22,301 bases of DNA from an uncultured Bacteroides sp. (lineage in GTDB: Bacteria > Bacteroidota > Bacteroidia > Bacteroidales > Bacteroidaceae): assembly GCF_958445495.1 (NCBI RefSeq), contig NZ_CAUCSQ010000063.1:1-22301 (forward strand), in the 5' to 3' direction. The notes under the pieces were generated by a model, which saw nothing but the letters and a program-made list of their open reading frames with translations, had not been told where the DNA came from and did not search any database. This document shows, one piece after another, positions 9,171 through 16,621 of this stretch (positions are counted from its first letter, which is position 1; each line of letters starts with the position of its first letter). A program made the translations under genes and the position numbers.

Positions 9171-10496
9171 ATGCAACAGACTAAAACTGCTTCTCAACAG
9201 AAAACTGTCAGCCCGGCCTACTGGGTTCCTACCGCTTACTTTGCAATGGGGCTTCCCTTTATTGCCATTAATCTGGTTTCCGTGTTCATGTTTAAGGATT
9301 TGGGAATCTCGGATACGCAAATCGCATTCTGGACTTCTCTTATCATGATGCCTTGGACGCTTAAGTTTTTATGGAGTCCTTTCCTTGAAATGTACCGGAC
9401 GAAAAAGTTTTTCGTGTTGGTGACGGAATTGTTGAGCGGGGTATTGTTCGGAGTGGTAGCCTTTTCGCTGTTTTTCGATTATTTCTTTGCCATTAGTATT
9501 TCTACGATGGCGGTGATTGCATTCAGCGGAGCAACACATGACATCGCTTGTGACGGCGTATATATGGCTGAACTGAATAAGGAAGACCAGGCGAAATATA
9601 TTGGAGTGCAGGGAGCTTTCTACAATGTTGCCAAGCTGGTGGCGAATGGCGGTTTGGTTGCGATGGCAGGTGCGCTGGCCGAGTCTTTTGGGGCGATAGA
9701 AGGGGCTTCTATTGAAGCGAATAAGGGCGCGTATTCATACGCATGGATGATTATTTTTGCTGTGATTGCAGCTATAATGGTATTAATCGGACTTTATCAT
9801 ATCAGGATATTGCCGTCTACCCAGGTCCCGTCTACAAAGAAAAAAACGGCTTCGGAGGTGGGGCGCGAGCTGATAGCGGTAATTGCTGATTTCTTCACTA
9901 AAAAACATATTTTCTATTATATCTGCTTCATTATATTGTATCGTTTGGCGGAAGGGTTTATTATGAAGATTGCCCCCCTTTTCTTGCGTGCATCGAGAGA
10001 TGCGGGAGGGTTGGGATTGTCTTTGAAAGAGATTGGTACGCTGAATGGGATTTTCGGTTCCGCTGCTTTTGTGCTCGGCTCTTTACTGGCAGGAATTTAT
10101 GTTTCCAAGTTCGGATTGAAAAAAACGCTTTTCACGCTTTGTTGCATCTTTAACTTGCCGTTTGTGGCATATACTTTTCTGGCCGTTACCCAACCTGCCA
10201 ATGTTTATCTGATAGGAACTTGCATAACGATGGAATATTTCGGTTACGGTTTCGGATTTGTCGGTCTGACCCTGTTCATGATGCAGCAGATAGCTCCGGG
10301 CAAACACCAGATGTCTCATTATGCTTTCGCATCCGGAATCATGAATCTGGGGGTGATGCTTCCCGGAATGATTAGCGGTTATCTCAGTGATTTATTGGGA
10401 TACCGGAATTTCTTTATTTATGTTTTGATTGCGACTATTCCGGCTTTCCTGATAACTTATTTTATTCCGTTCACTTATGACGATTCGAAAAAATAA
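9171..10496 (+). CDS. AmpG-like MFS sugar permease
   Basis: This is an inner-membrane major facilitator permease, probably importing a disaccharide such as Man-beta-1,4-GlcNAc from periplasm to cytoplasm. Its 441 residues have about twelve hydrophobic segments in two halves (roughly 18-210 and 247-436), joined by a basic cytoplasmic loop at about 212-246 (STKKKTASEVGRE). The motif ATHDIACDG at 121-129 matches the conserved ATQDIxxD region of AmpG-type permeases, which carry GlcNAc-anhydromuramic acid disaccharides in cell-wall recycling. No signal peptide is needed. Only 21 bases separate it from the cytoplasmic phosphorylase GH130, whose substrate it should deliver, and GH92 follows. Family is clear; substrate is inferred from context. 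An alternative is true muropeptide import, but the GH130/GH92 neighbours argue against that. Confidence 0.88.
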   Translation: MQQTKTASQQKTVSPAYWVPTAYFAMGLPFIAINLVSVFMFKDLGISDTQIAFWTSLIMMPWTLKFLWSPFLEMYRTKKFFVLVTELLSGVLFGVVAFSLFFDYFFAISISTMAVIAFSGATHDIACDGVYMAELNKEDQAKYIGVQGAFYNVAKLVANGGLVAMAGALAESFGAIEGASIEANKGAYSYAWMIIFAVIAAIMVLIGLYHIRILPSTQVPSTKKKTASEVGRELIAVIADFFTKKHIFYYICFIILYRLAEGFIMKIAPLFLRASRDAGGLGLSLKEIGTLNGIFGSAAFVLGSLLAGIYVSKFGLKKTLFTLCCIFNLPFVAYTFLAVTQPANVYLIGTCITMEYFGYGFGFVGLTLFMMQQIAPGKHQMSHYAFASGIMNLGVMLPGMISGYLSDLLGYRNFFIYVLIATIPAFLITYFIPFTYDDSKK

Positions 10497-10517
10497 ATAA
10501 TATAAAAATCAAAAATT

Positions 10518-11486
10518 ATGAGTAAAATTCAAATGCCTTGGGAAGACCGTCCTGCCGGGTGTACCGACGTGATGTGGCGCTATTCGCAAAACCCGGTTAT
10601 CGGACGTTATCACATTCCTTCATCCAACAGTATTTTCAATAGTGCAGTCGTTCCTTTCAAGGATGGATTTGCAGGTGTGTTCCGCTGTGACAATAAAGCC
10701 GTACAGATGAATATCTTTACGGGATTCAGTAAAGACGGCATTCATTGGGATATCAGCCATGAACCTATAAAGTTCAAGCCTGGAAATACGGAGATGATTG
10801 AATCGGAATATAAGTATGACCCCCGTGTTACTTGGATTGAGGACCGTTATTGGGTGACATGGTGTAACGGTTATCACGGGCCTACGATTGGCATTGCCTA
10901 TACTTTTGATTTCGAGGAATTTTTTCAATGTGAGAATGCTTTCCTGCCTTTCAACCGCAACGGGGTGCTTTTCCCGCAAAAAATAGGCGGTAAATATGCT
11001 ATGTTGAGCCGTCCCAGTGACAATGGGCATACACCGTTCGGTGACATATACATAAGTTTCAGTCCGGATATGAAGTATTGGGGAGAACATCGTTGTGTGA
11101 TGAAAGTGACTCCTTTCCCGGAAAGTGCCTGGCAGTGTACGAAGATTGGCGCAGGTTCGGTACCGTTTTTGACAGATGAAGGATGGTTGCTTTTCTATCA
11201 TGGCGTCATCACGACCTGTAACGGGTTCCGTTATGCGATGGGGGCTGCCATTCTTGATAAAGAACATCCGGAGAAAGTTCTTTACCGTACCCGTGAGTAT
11301 CTGCTGGGTCCTGCTGCTCCATACGAGCTTCAGGGGGATGTGCCCAATGTGGTATTCCCTTGTGCGGCTTTGCAGGACGGCGAACGTGTCGCAGTATATT
11401 ACGGTGCGGCAGATACCGTAGTAGGTATGGCTTTCGGATATATCCGGGAGATTATTGATTTCACTAAACGGACAAGTATTATCTAA
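10518..11486 (+). CDS. GH130 beta-1,4-mannosyl-GlcNAc phosphorylase
   Basis: This is a cytoplasmic phosphorylase that probably converts Man-beta-1,4-GlcNAc plus phosphate to alpha-mannose-1-phosphate and GlcNAc. At 322 residues it is typical of GH130, with no signal peptide, consistent with phosphate-dependent catalysis in the cytosol. A five-bladed propeller is suggested by repeats such as NSAVVPFKDGFAGVFR, WVTWCNGYHGPTIGIAY, YAMLSRPSDNGH, LLFYHGV and AVYYGAAD. The proposed catalytic acid is Asp101 in YDPRVT. Arg165 and His171 lie in the segment that binds phosphate in related enzymes. The sequence resembles subfamily GH130_2, whose B. thetaiotaomicron member BT1033 was shown to act on this N-glycan core disaccharide (Nihira and co-workers). 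Placement between an MFS permease and GH92 fits. The alternative is another beta-mannoside phosphorylase, such as a mannosyl-glucose type. Confidence 0.92.
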   Translation: MSKIQMPWEDRPAGCTDVMWRYSQNPVIGRYHIPSSNSIFNSAVVPFKDGFAGVFRCDNKAVQMNIFTGFSKDGIHWDISHEPIKFKPGNTEMIESEYKYDPRVTWIEDRYWVTWCNGYHGPTIGIAYTFDFEEFFQCENAFLPFNRNGVLFPQKIGGKYAMLSRPSDNGHTPFGDIYISFSPDMKYWGEHRCVMKVTPFPESAWQCTKIGAGSVPFLTDEGWLLFYHGVITTCNGFRYAMGAAILDKEHPEKVLYRTREYLLGPAAPYELQGDVPNVVFPCAALQDGERVAVYYGAADTVVGMAFGYIREIIDFTKRTSII

Positions 11487-11494
11487 AGAGAAAT

Positions 11495-13768
11495 ATGAAA
11501 CGTATTCTATTAACTTACACACTTGCTTTCGCCCTTCTCCCCGTGTATGGGGGAGAGGGAGGAAGCCCCCCTGCAACGGGCACGGAAAAGAGTCTTTTGA
11601 TAGATTATGTGGACCCTTTCATCGGGACTACGAATTTTGGAACCACTAACCCCGGGGCGATTTGTCCGAATGGGATGATGTCTGTAGTCCCTTTCAATGT
11701 AATGGGGTCTTCTGAAAATACTTATGACAAAGATGCCCGGTGGTGGTCGACGCCTTATGAATATACGAACTGTTTCTTTACGGGGTATGCCCATGTCAAT
11801 TTGAGTGGGGTAGGCTGTCCGGAATTGGGCTCTTTGTTGTTGATGCCTACTACCGGAGAACTGAATGTCGATTATAAAGAGTATGGAAGTAAATACAGGG
11901 ATGAACAGGCTTCACCGGGTTATTACTCTAATTTCTTGACAAAGTATAATATAAAGACCGAGGTCTCCGCTACTCCGCGTACAGGTATTGCCCGTTTTAC
12001 TTTCCCGAAAGGGAAAAGCCATATTTTGTTGAACCTGGGAGAGGGGTTGACTAATGAAAGCGGTGCGATGCTCCGCCGTGTTAATGATTGTGAAGTGGAA
12101 GGCATGAAGTTGCTCGGCACTTTCTGTTATAATCCTCAGGCTGTATTTCCGATTTATTTTGTGATGCGGGTAAAGAAAGCGCCTGCATCGACGGGATATT
12201 GGAAAAAACAGCGTCCGATGACGGGCGTGGAAGCCGAATGGGACCCGAATCAGGGAAAATACAAATTATATACCCGTTATGGAAAAGAAATAGCGGGAGA
12301 CGATATCGGCGCTTATTTCTCTTTTGATACGGAGGAAGGCGAGCAGGTGGAAGTCCAGATGGGAGTTTCGTTTGTCAGTATAGAAAATGCCCGGTTAAAC
12401 CTGGACCGTGAACAAGACGGAAAAGATTTTGGACAGATACATGCGGAAACCCGTGCAAAATGGAATGATGATTTGTCGAGGATTAGCGTGGAAGGAGGAA
12501 CTGATGCCCAGAAAACTGTTTTTTATACGGCACTTTATCATTTGTTGATTCATCCGAATATTCTGCAGGATGTCAACGGGGAATATCCGGCAATGGAAAG
12601 CGATAAGATTATGACGGCAAAAGGAGACCGCTATACCGTATTTTCTCTTTGGGATACATATCGTAATGTTCATCAGTTGTTGACGCTGGTTTACCCGGAG
12701 CGTCAGATACAAATGGTGCGTACCATGCTGGATATGTATCGGGAACACGGGTGGTTGCCGAAGTGGGAACTGTATGGCAGAGAGACACTGACAATGGAAG
12801 GTGATCCGAGCATTCCGGTGATTGTGGATACGTGGATGAAAGGATTGCGTGATTTTGACATCGATTTGGCTTATGAAGCGATGTATAAGTCTGCAACATT
12901 GCCGGGAGCGGAAAACCTGATGCGACCGGATAATGATGATTATATGTCGAAAGGATATGTGCCCCTCCGCGAGCAATATGATAATTCGGTATCCCATGCA
13001 TTGGAATACTATATTGCGGATTTTGCACTTGCCAACCTGGCGGAAGCTTTGGGAAAGAAAAAAGATGCGGAGATGTTCCATAAACGCTCCTTAGGTTACA
13101 AACACTATTATAGCAAGGAGTTCGGCACTTTCCGCCCGATTCTTCCGGACGGGACTTTTTACAGTCCGTTTAATCCGAGGCAGGGAGAGAATTTTGAACC
13201 GAATCCCGGTTTCCACGAGGGCAGTGCATGGAATTATTCGTTCTATGTGCCGCATGATGTATATGGGCTTGCCAAATTGATGGGAGGAAAGAAGCCGTTT
13301 GTCGACAAGCTGCAAATGGTTTTCGACAAAGGACTCTATGATCCGGCCAACGAACCGGATATCGCTTATGCCCATCTGTTCTCTTATTTCAAAGGTGAAG
13401 AGTGGCGTACCCAGAAAGAGACACAGCGTTTGCTGGACAAATATTTTACGACGAAGCCGGACGGCATCCCCGGAAATGATGATACGGGAACCATGTCTGC
13501 ATGGGCTATTTTCAATATGATAGGTTTTTATCCGGATTGCCCGGGATTGCCGGAATATACGTTGACGACTCCGGTGTTCAATAAAGTGACGATTCGTCTG
13601 GACCCGAAATGGTATAAGGAAAAAGAGTTGGTGATTGAAAGCAACCGTACCCAGCCGGGAACCATGTATATCAATAAGGTATTATTGAACGGGAAGAAGT
13701 TCAATAAATATCGTATCACACATAATGAACTTGTTCATGGTCAACACATATTATTTGATTTGAAATAA
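11495..13768 (+). CDS. GH92 exo-alpha-mannosidase, exported
   Basis: This is a calcium-dependent inverting exo-alpha-mannosidase that trims mannose from N-glycans, presumably in the periplasm. It has 757 residues, usual for GH92. The signal peptide is short (residues 1 to about 18, core LLTYTLAFALL); there is no lipobox. Family motifs are DPFIGT at 40-45, HPNILQDVNGEY at 353-364, DTYR at 387-390, the general-acid region HEGSAWNY with Glu575, NEPD at 619-622, and GNDDTGTMSAW at 660-670 with the Asp pair 662/663 at the base site. Alpha-1,2 enzymes are reported to carry a His-Glu pair near the NEP region; here it reads Asn-Glu, which hints at another linkage (weak inference). The start follows an AAAGAGAAAT purine stretch, 8 bases after the GH130 stop. 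A GC-rich palindrome falls at the signal peptide/mature junction. Confidence 0.95.
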   Translation: MKRILLTYTLAFALLPVYGGEGGSPPATGTEKSLLIDYVDPFIGTTNFGTTNPGAICPNGMMSVVPFNVMGSSENTYDKDARWWSTPYEYTNCFFTGYAHVNLSGVGCPELGSLLLMPTTGELNVDYKEYGSKYRDEQASPGYYSNFLTKYNIKTEVSATPRTGIARFTFPKGKSHILLNLGEGLTNESGAMLRRVNDCEVEGMKLLGTFCYNPQAVFPIYFVMRVKKAPASTGYWKKQRPMTGVEAEWDPNQGKYKLYTRYGKEIAGDDIGAYFSFDTEEGEQVEVQMGVSFVSIENARLNLDREQDGKDFGQIHAETRAKWNDDLSRISVEGGTDAQKTVFYTALYHLLIHPNILQDVNGEYPAMESDKIMTAKGDRYTVFSLWDTYRNVHQLLTLVYPERQIQMVRTMLDMYREHGWLPKWELYGRETLTMEGDPSIPVIVDTWMKGLRDFDIDLAYEAMYKSATLPGAENLMRPDNDDYMSKGYVPLREQYDNSVSHALEYYIADFALANLAEALGKKKDAEMFHKRSLGYKHYYSKEFGTFRPILPDGTFYSPFNPRQGENFEPNPGFHEGSAWNYSFYVPHDVYGLAKLMGGKKPFVDKLQMVFDKGLYDPANEPDIAYAHLFSYFKGEEWRTQKETQRLLDKYFTTKPDGIPGNDDTGTMSAWAIFNMIGFYPDCPGLPEYTLTTPVFNKVTIRLDPKWYKEKELVIESNRTQPGTMYINKVLLNGKKFNKYRITHNELVHGQHILFDLK
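11532..11559. repeat. GC-rich palindrome within the 5' coding region of the GH92 gene
   Basis: CCCTTCTCCCC (11532-11542) and GGGGGAGAGGG (11549-11559) can form a hairpin of about ten pairs, with one G-U pair and one bulged G, around the loop GTGTAT. A run of GGAGG then C6 follows to 11571. It encodes the low-complexity segment from Leu14 to about Pro26 of the GH92 protein and contrasts with the AT-rich surroundings. It may be a dispersed palindromic element inserted in frame; copy number cannot be seen from this window. Confidence 0.5.
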
Positions 13769-13805
13769 CACACAGTGTTTCATAGGTATCGTTTTTGGGT
13801 TGACA

Positions 13806-13846
13806 GGGCTGTTGAACTTTTTATAAGTTCGGCAGCCCATTTTTTT
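13806..13846 (+). terminator. Strong intrinsic terminator after the GH92 gene
   Basis: A 14-bp uninterrupted stem with two G-U pairs joins 13806-13819 and 13825-13838 around the loop TTTAT, and a run of seven T follows at 13840-13846. It lies 37 bases after the GH92 stop and marks the right end of the N-glycan locus. Confidence 0.92.
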
Positions 13847-14069
13847 CACATCTGTTTTTATTGTTTATTTTGTAAAAAGTAAGCGCTATATGCTTTGAAT
13901 AGTGGTGGCATTCAGGTTGGATAGCGTCATTATCCGTTTGAGACAACATCACCGTCTTGTTGTCTAGTCTATCTTTTTCTTATTCTTTTTATTTGTTTTC
14001 CATAACATAAGCGATTACAAAAGTCTCTTTCATCCGTCTTTTATACGAACGATGTATAATGAAACTGAG
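13847..14069. other. Intergenic leader upstream of the TIM-barrel gene
   Basis: The gap between the GH92 stop and the TIM-barrel start is about 300 bases. After the terminator it is T-rich and holds no convincing ORF. It contains an 8-bp perfect inverted repeat, AGACAACA at 13941-13948 and TGTTGTCT at 13958-13965, with a nine-base spacer. Near-matches to the -7 box include TATCTTTT at 13970-13977, but no well-spaced -33 partner is evident. A promoter for the next gene should lie here because of the terminator upstream. Confidence 0.45.
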
Positions 14070-14957
14070 ATGAAAAAGAATTTAATCAGGCATATCTTTT
14101 GGATATGGATATTGGCGGAATGTTTTCCTCTATTGGCGGTTGCTGCATCACGGCAGGAAGAGCAGCGTTATAAGATTGCCGTGTGTGACTGGATGATTTT
14201 AAAACGCCAGAAAATAGGCTCGTTCCAATTGGTACATGAATTAAATGGCGATGGCGTGGAGTTGGATATGGGCAGCCTCGGTAAAAGGGAGATGTTTGAT
14301 AATAAATTGCGCGACCCTCATTTTCAACAGCTATTTCGTGAAACCGCTCGTCAGTTCCGGTTGGAAGTCCCTTCCATTGCCATGTCCGGATTCTACGGCC
14401 AGTCATTTCTAGAGCGGGCAAATTATAAGGAACTCGTACGGGATTGCTTGGATGCGATGAAAGTAATGGATGCTAAAGTCGCATTTCTCCCTTTAGGAGG
14501 AATCAAGGCCGGATGGGAGAACGATTCCGTAATCCGGGAGAAAGTCGTCAAGCGTTTGAAAGAAGTAGGAGATATGGCCGCCTCTGAAAATCTTGTTATC
14601 GGCATTGAAACGCAACTGGATGCAAAAGGAGATGTAAAGCTATTGAAAGAAATAGACTCTCCGGGTATCAAGATTTATTTTAAATTCCAGAATGCGTTAG
14701 AGAATGGAAGGGATTTATGCCAGGAACTCACGATTCTGGGGAAAGAGAGAATCTGCCAGATTCATTGTACGGATACGGACGGGGTAACTTTACCCTTTAA
14801 CAAACGGTTGGACATGAACAAGGTGAAAAAAACGCTTGACGGGATGGGGTGGAGCGGATGGCTGGTCGTGGAACGTTCGCGTGATAAGGATGACGTACGG
14901 AACGTGAGAAAAAATTACGGGACAAATATCAACTATTTAAAAGAGATATTCCAATAA
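14070..14957 (+). CDS. Exported TIM-barrel protein of the sugar phosphate isomerase/epimerase (AP-endonuclease-2-like) type
   Basis: Role unknown; the fold belongs to the xylose-isomerase-like barrels that isomerise or epimerise sugars. I take ATG 14070 (MKKNLIRHIF) because it gives a standard signal peptide; ATG 14052 adds six residues and is possible. With 14070 as start the protein has 295 residues and a signal peptide ending near the AVAAS segment at 23-27. The barrel strands carry candidate metal ligands Glu64 (GVELDMG), Glu180 (GIETQ), His232 (QIHCTDTDG) and Glu268 (VVERSRD). At the strand where the family usually has Asp (YYD..NA) it reads YFKFQNA, with Lys205. It stands alone between the two loci, after a strong terminator and before a new promoter, so it may belong to either. 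Export argues against a phosphorylated substrate. Fold is good, function uncertain. Confidence 0.82.
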   Translation: MKKNLIRHIFWIWILAECFPLLAVAASRQEEQRYKIAVCDWMILKRQKIGSFQLVHELNGDGVELDMGSLGKREMFDNKLRDPHFQQLFRETARQFRLEVPSIAMSGFYGQSFLERANYKELVRDCLDAMKVMDAKVAFLPLGGIKAGWENDSVIREKVVKRLKEVGDMAASENLVIGIETQLDAKGDVKLLKEIDSPGIKIYFKFQNALENGRDLCQELTILGKERICQIHCTDTDGVTLPFNKRLDMNKVKKTLDGMGWSGWLVVERSRDKDDVRNVRKNYGTNINYLKEIFQ

Positions 14958-15092
14958 CGATAGGAGGGAGATTATGGCATAATAAAATGTAGATGAGAGA
15001 GATTTTTCAAATTCTATCCTTTTAAAGTGATTACATGTTTTCGGTTCACACGTCTTTAATTTAAAATATTTTTAGAGTTAGAAAATATAGTA

Positions 15093-15100
15093 TATTTTTG
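15093..15100 (+). promoter_or_regulatory. Bacteroides -7 promoter element of the second PUL
   Basis: TATTTTTG is an exact match to TAnnTTTG, 20 bases before the ATG of the DUF5123 gene. The -33 region (about 15070-15075, TTTAG) is only a partial match to TTTG. AT-rich sequence surrounds it and no terminator is evident after the TIM-barrel gene, so some read-through from upstream is possible. Confidence 0.5.
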
Positions 15101-15120
15101 TATAAATTAAAATTTAATCT

Positions 15121-16605
15121 ATGGAGAGTAAGATGAAGATTAAAATCAAAATTGTCGAAAGCTTATGGCTTTTGGTAATGGCTTTTTTCGTTGTCTCTTG
15201 CGCAAAGGGTTTCGACGACAGCGAAACCTTTTCCGGAGGTGTAACGAATACGCAATTAGAGTCACCGAAGGATATTAGCTTCACAACAACGACAAATGCC
15301 GACGGTTCGGAGAATCTGAAGTTGACTTGGTCGGTGGTTATGGGAGCCGGAGGTTATAAAGTGAATGTCTTTAATATGAATGATCCTGTGAATCCGGTAG
15401 CAGTGGTGACAGACAGCATTATTGACGGTTCTTCCATGTCGTTCGCCAAAATGGAAGACACCAATTATCGTGCAAGCATCTTGACGATTGGCAATGAGAA
15501 GTTGAATAATACAAGCGCCCAGACTGCTACGGAAAAAGATTATAAAGCTTTTGAAGCGGTGGCTACTATACATGCCAATGAAAGTCTTGCTGATTATGTC
15601 AATAATGAAATGCAGGATTTCCCTCAAAATCAGGAACAGTGTATTGTATTGGAACCGGGTGTGACATATAATCTGGATGATGTCGCAGATTTCAGGCTTA
15701 ACACGGTTACACTGCGCGGAGATGAAGAAAACCATCCGGTCATCAAAGTAGGCGCCAGTGGAGGATTGGTTACACAGGGAGGATTGAAGATGAAGAATAT
15801 CGACATCGATTGCACGGACATGACACAACTGGGAGTTGTTACCCTCAGTGAAACACAGGATGCATCAGTCAACGTAGGTTCGCTGGGATATCAGGGAGAA
15901 AGCCTTGATAAAAACTGTTATGTTATAAATAATCCCATCATACTCCAAGGATGTAATTTGAAAAATGTAAAGAATAGCATTGTTTATGACAGCAATAAGA
16001 AATGGGGAGTAAGGGATTTCCGTATCATGGATTGCATCGTACAATTAAATAACGAAGGTTCGAAAGCTGTAATTAACGTAGCCGGCGGCGGAGGCATAAA
16101 AGACATGACTATAAAGAACAGCACTTTCTATAACTTGCCAGTCAAAGGCTCTGCTCCTTTTATAAAGTATAGCAATACCCAGCCGAAAAAGATTTGGGGA
16201 GACAGCGACCGTACCGGAAGCATAACTTTGACTAATAACACTTTCAGCCGTACAATGGCTTCATATAAGTTTGCAGACCGAGTTCCGAATGCCGATATCA
16301 TGACTGTGAATTTCAGTTACAATATATTCTATGATGTCTATCAAATGTATCAGGCAGTGATTACCAATGCAGCGAGAACGACTGTTGGCAATACCGTTTT
16401 CGGAGTTACCAAAGAAACACATGAAAATGATACGGATCGTACAGATTCCAATGGCAGGCCTATAGCGACTCTTGAAGACCCCAATTTTGAAGGTCCGATA
16501 GACTCGGAGTTTGACTTCACTAAAGTGAATGGCGGCGTTAATTTTACTCCTCGTGGCAGTATTGCCGTTGAAAATAAATCCGGTGATCCGCGTTGGTATG
16601 AATAA
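15121..16605 (+). CDS. DUF4957/DUF5123 surface lipoprotein, FnIII plus beta-helix
   Basis: This is a surface lipoprotein, probably a glycan-binding protein of the second PUL. It has 494 residues; the signal segment ends in lipobox VVSC (Cys27). Residues about 45-140 look like a fibronectin type III domain (LKLTWSVVMGAGGYKVNVF). Residues about 150-470 form a right-handed parallel beta-helix of the DUF4957/DUF5123 type, with repeated strands such as VTLRGDEE, LKMKNIDIDC, FRIMDCIVQL, MTIKNSTFYN and ITLTNNTFS. The C-terminus GDPRWYE is typical of DUF5123 proteins. The beta-helix resembles pectate lyases but no lyase catalytic residues are recognised. ATG 15133 is an alternative start. The gene is first in the operon, before SusC; such proteins more often follow SusD. 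In remembered synteny it corresponds to BT1030. Confidence 0.85.
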   Translation: MESKMKIKIKIVESLWLLVMAFFVVSCAKGFDDSETFSGGVTNTQLESPKDISFTTTTNADGSENLKLTWSVVMGAGGYKVNVFNMNDPVNPVAVVTDSIIDGSSMSFAKMEDTNYRASILTIGNEKLNNTSAQTATEKDYKAFEAVATIHANESLADYVNNEMQDFPQNQEQCIVLEPGVTYNLDDVADFRLNTVTLRGDEENHPVIKVGASGGLVTQGGLKMKNIDIDCTDMTQLGVVTLSETQDASVNVGSLGYQGESLDKNCYVINNPIILQGCNLKNVKNSIVYDSNKKWGVRDFRIMDCIVQLNNEGSKAVINVAGGGGIKDMTIKNSTFYNLPVKGSAPFIKYSNTQPKKIWGDSDRTGSITLTNNTFSRTMASYKFADRVPNADIMTVNFSYNIFYDVYQMYQAVITNAARTTVGNTVFGVTKETHENDTDRTDSNGRPIATLEDPNFEGPIDSEFDFTKVNGGVNFTPRGSIAVENKSGDPRWYE

Positions 16606-16621
16606 TGAAAATATAATATTT

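Noticed and set aside
10620..11576. Open frame of 318 codons on the minus strand over the GH130 gene
   Set aside because: It lies wholly across a GH130 gene with clear family motifs and the GH92 start; its product has no recognisable domain and no signal for initiation.
12395..13081. Open frame of 228 codons on the minus strand within GH92
   Set aside because: It shadows the conserved GH92 body; the composition (many Ile, His, Arg, Ser) is that of an antisense frame.
16529..16621. Upstream extension of the second SusC gene
   Set aside because: It overlaps the end of the DUF5123 gene, and the signal peptide begins naturally at 16622.
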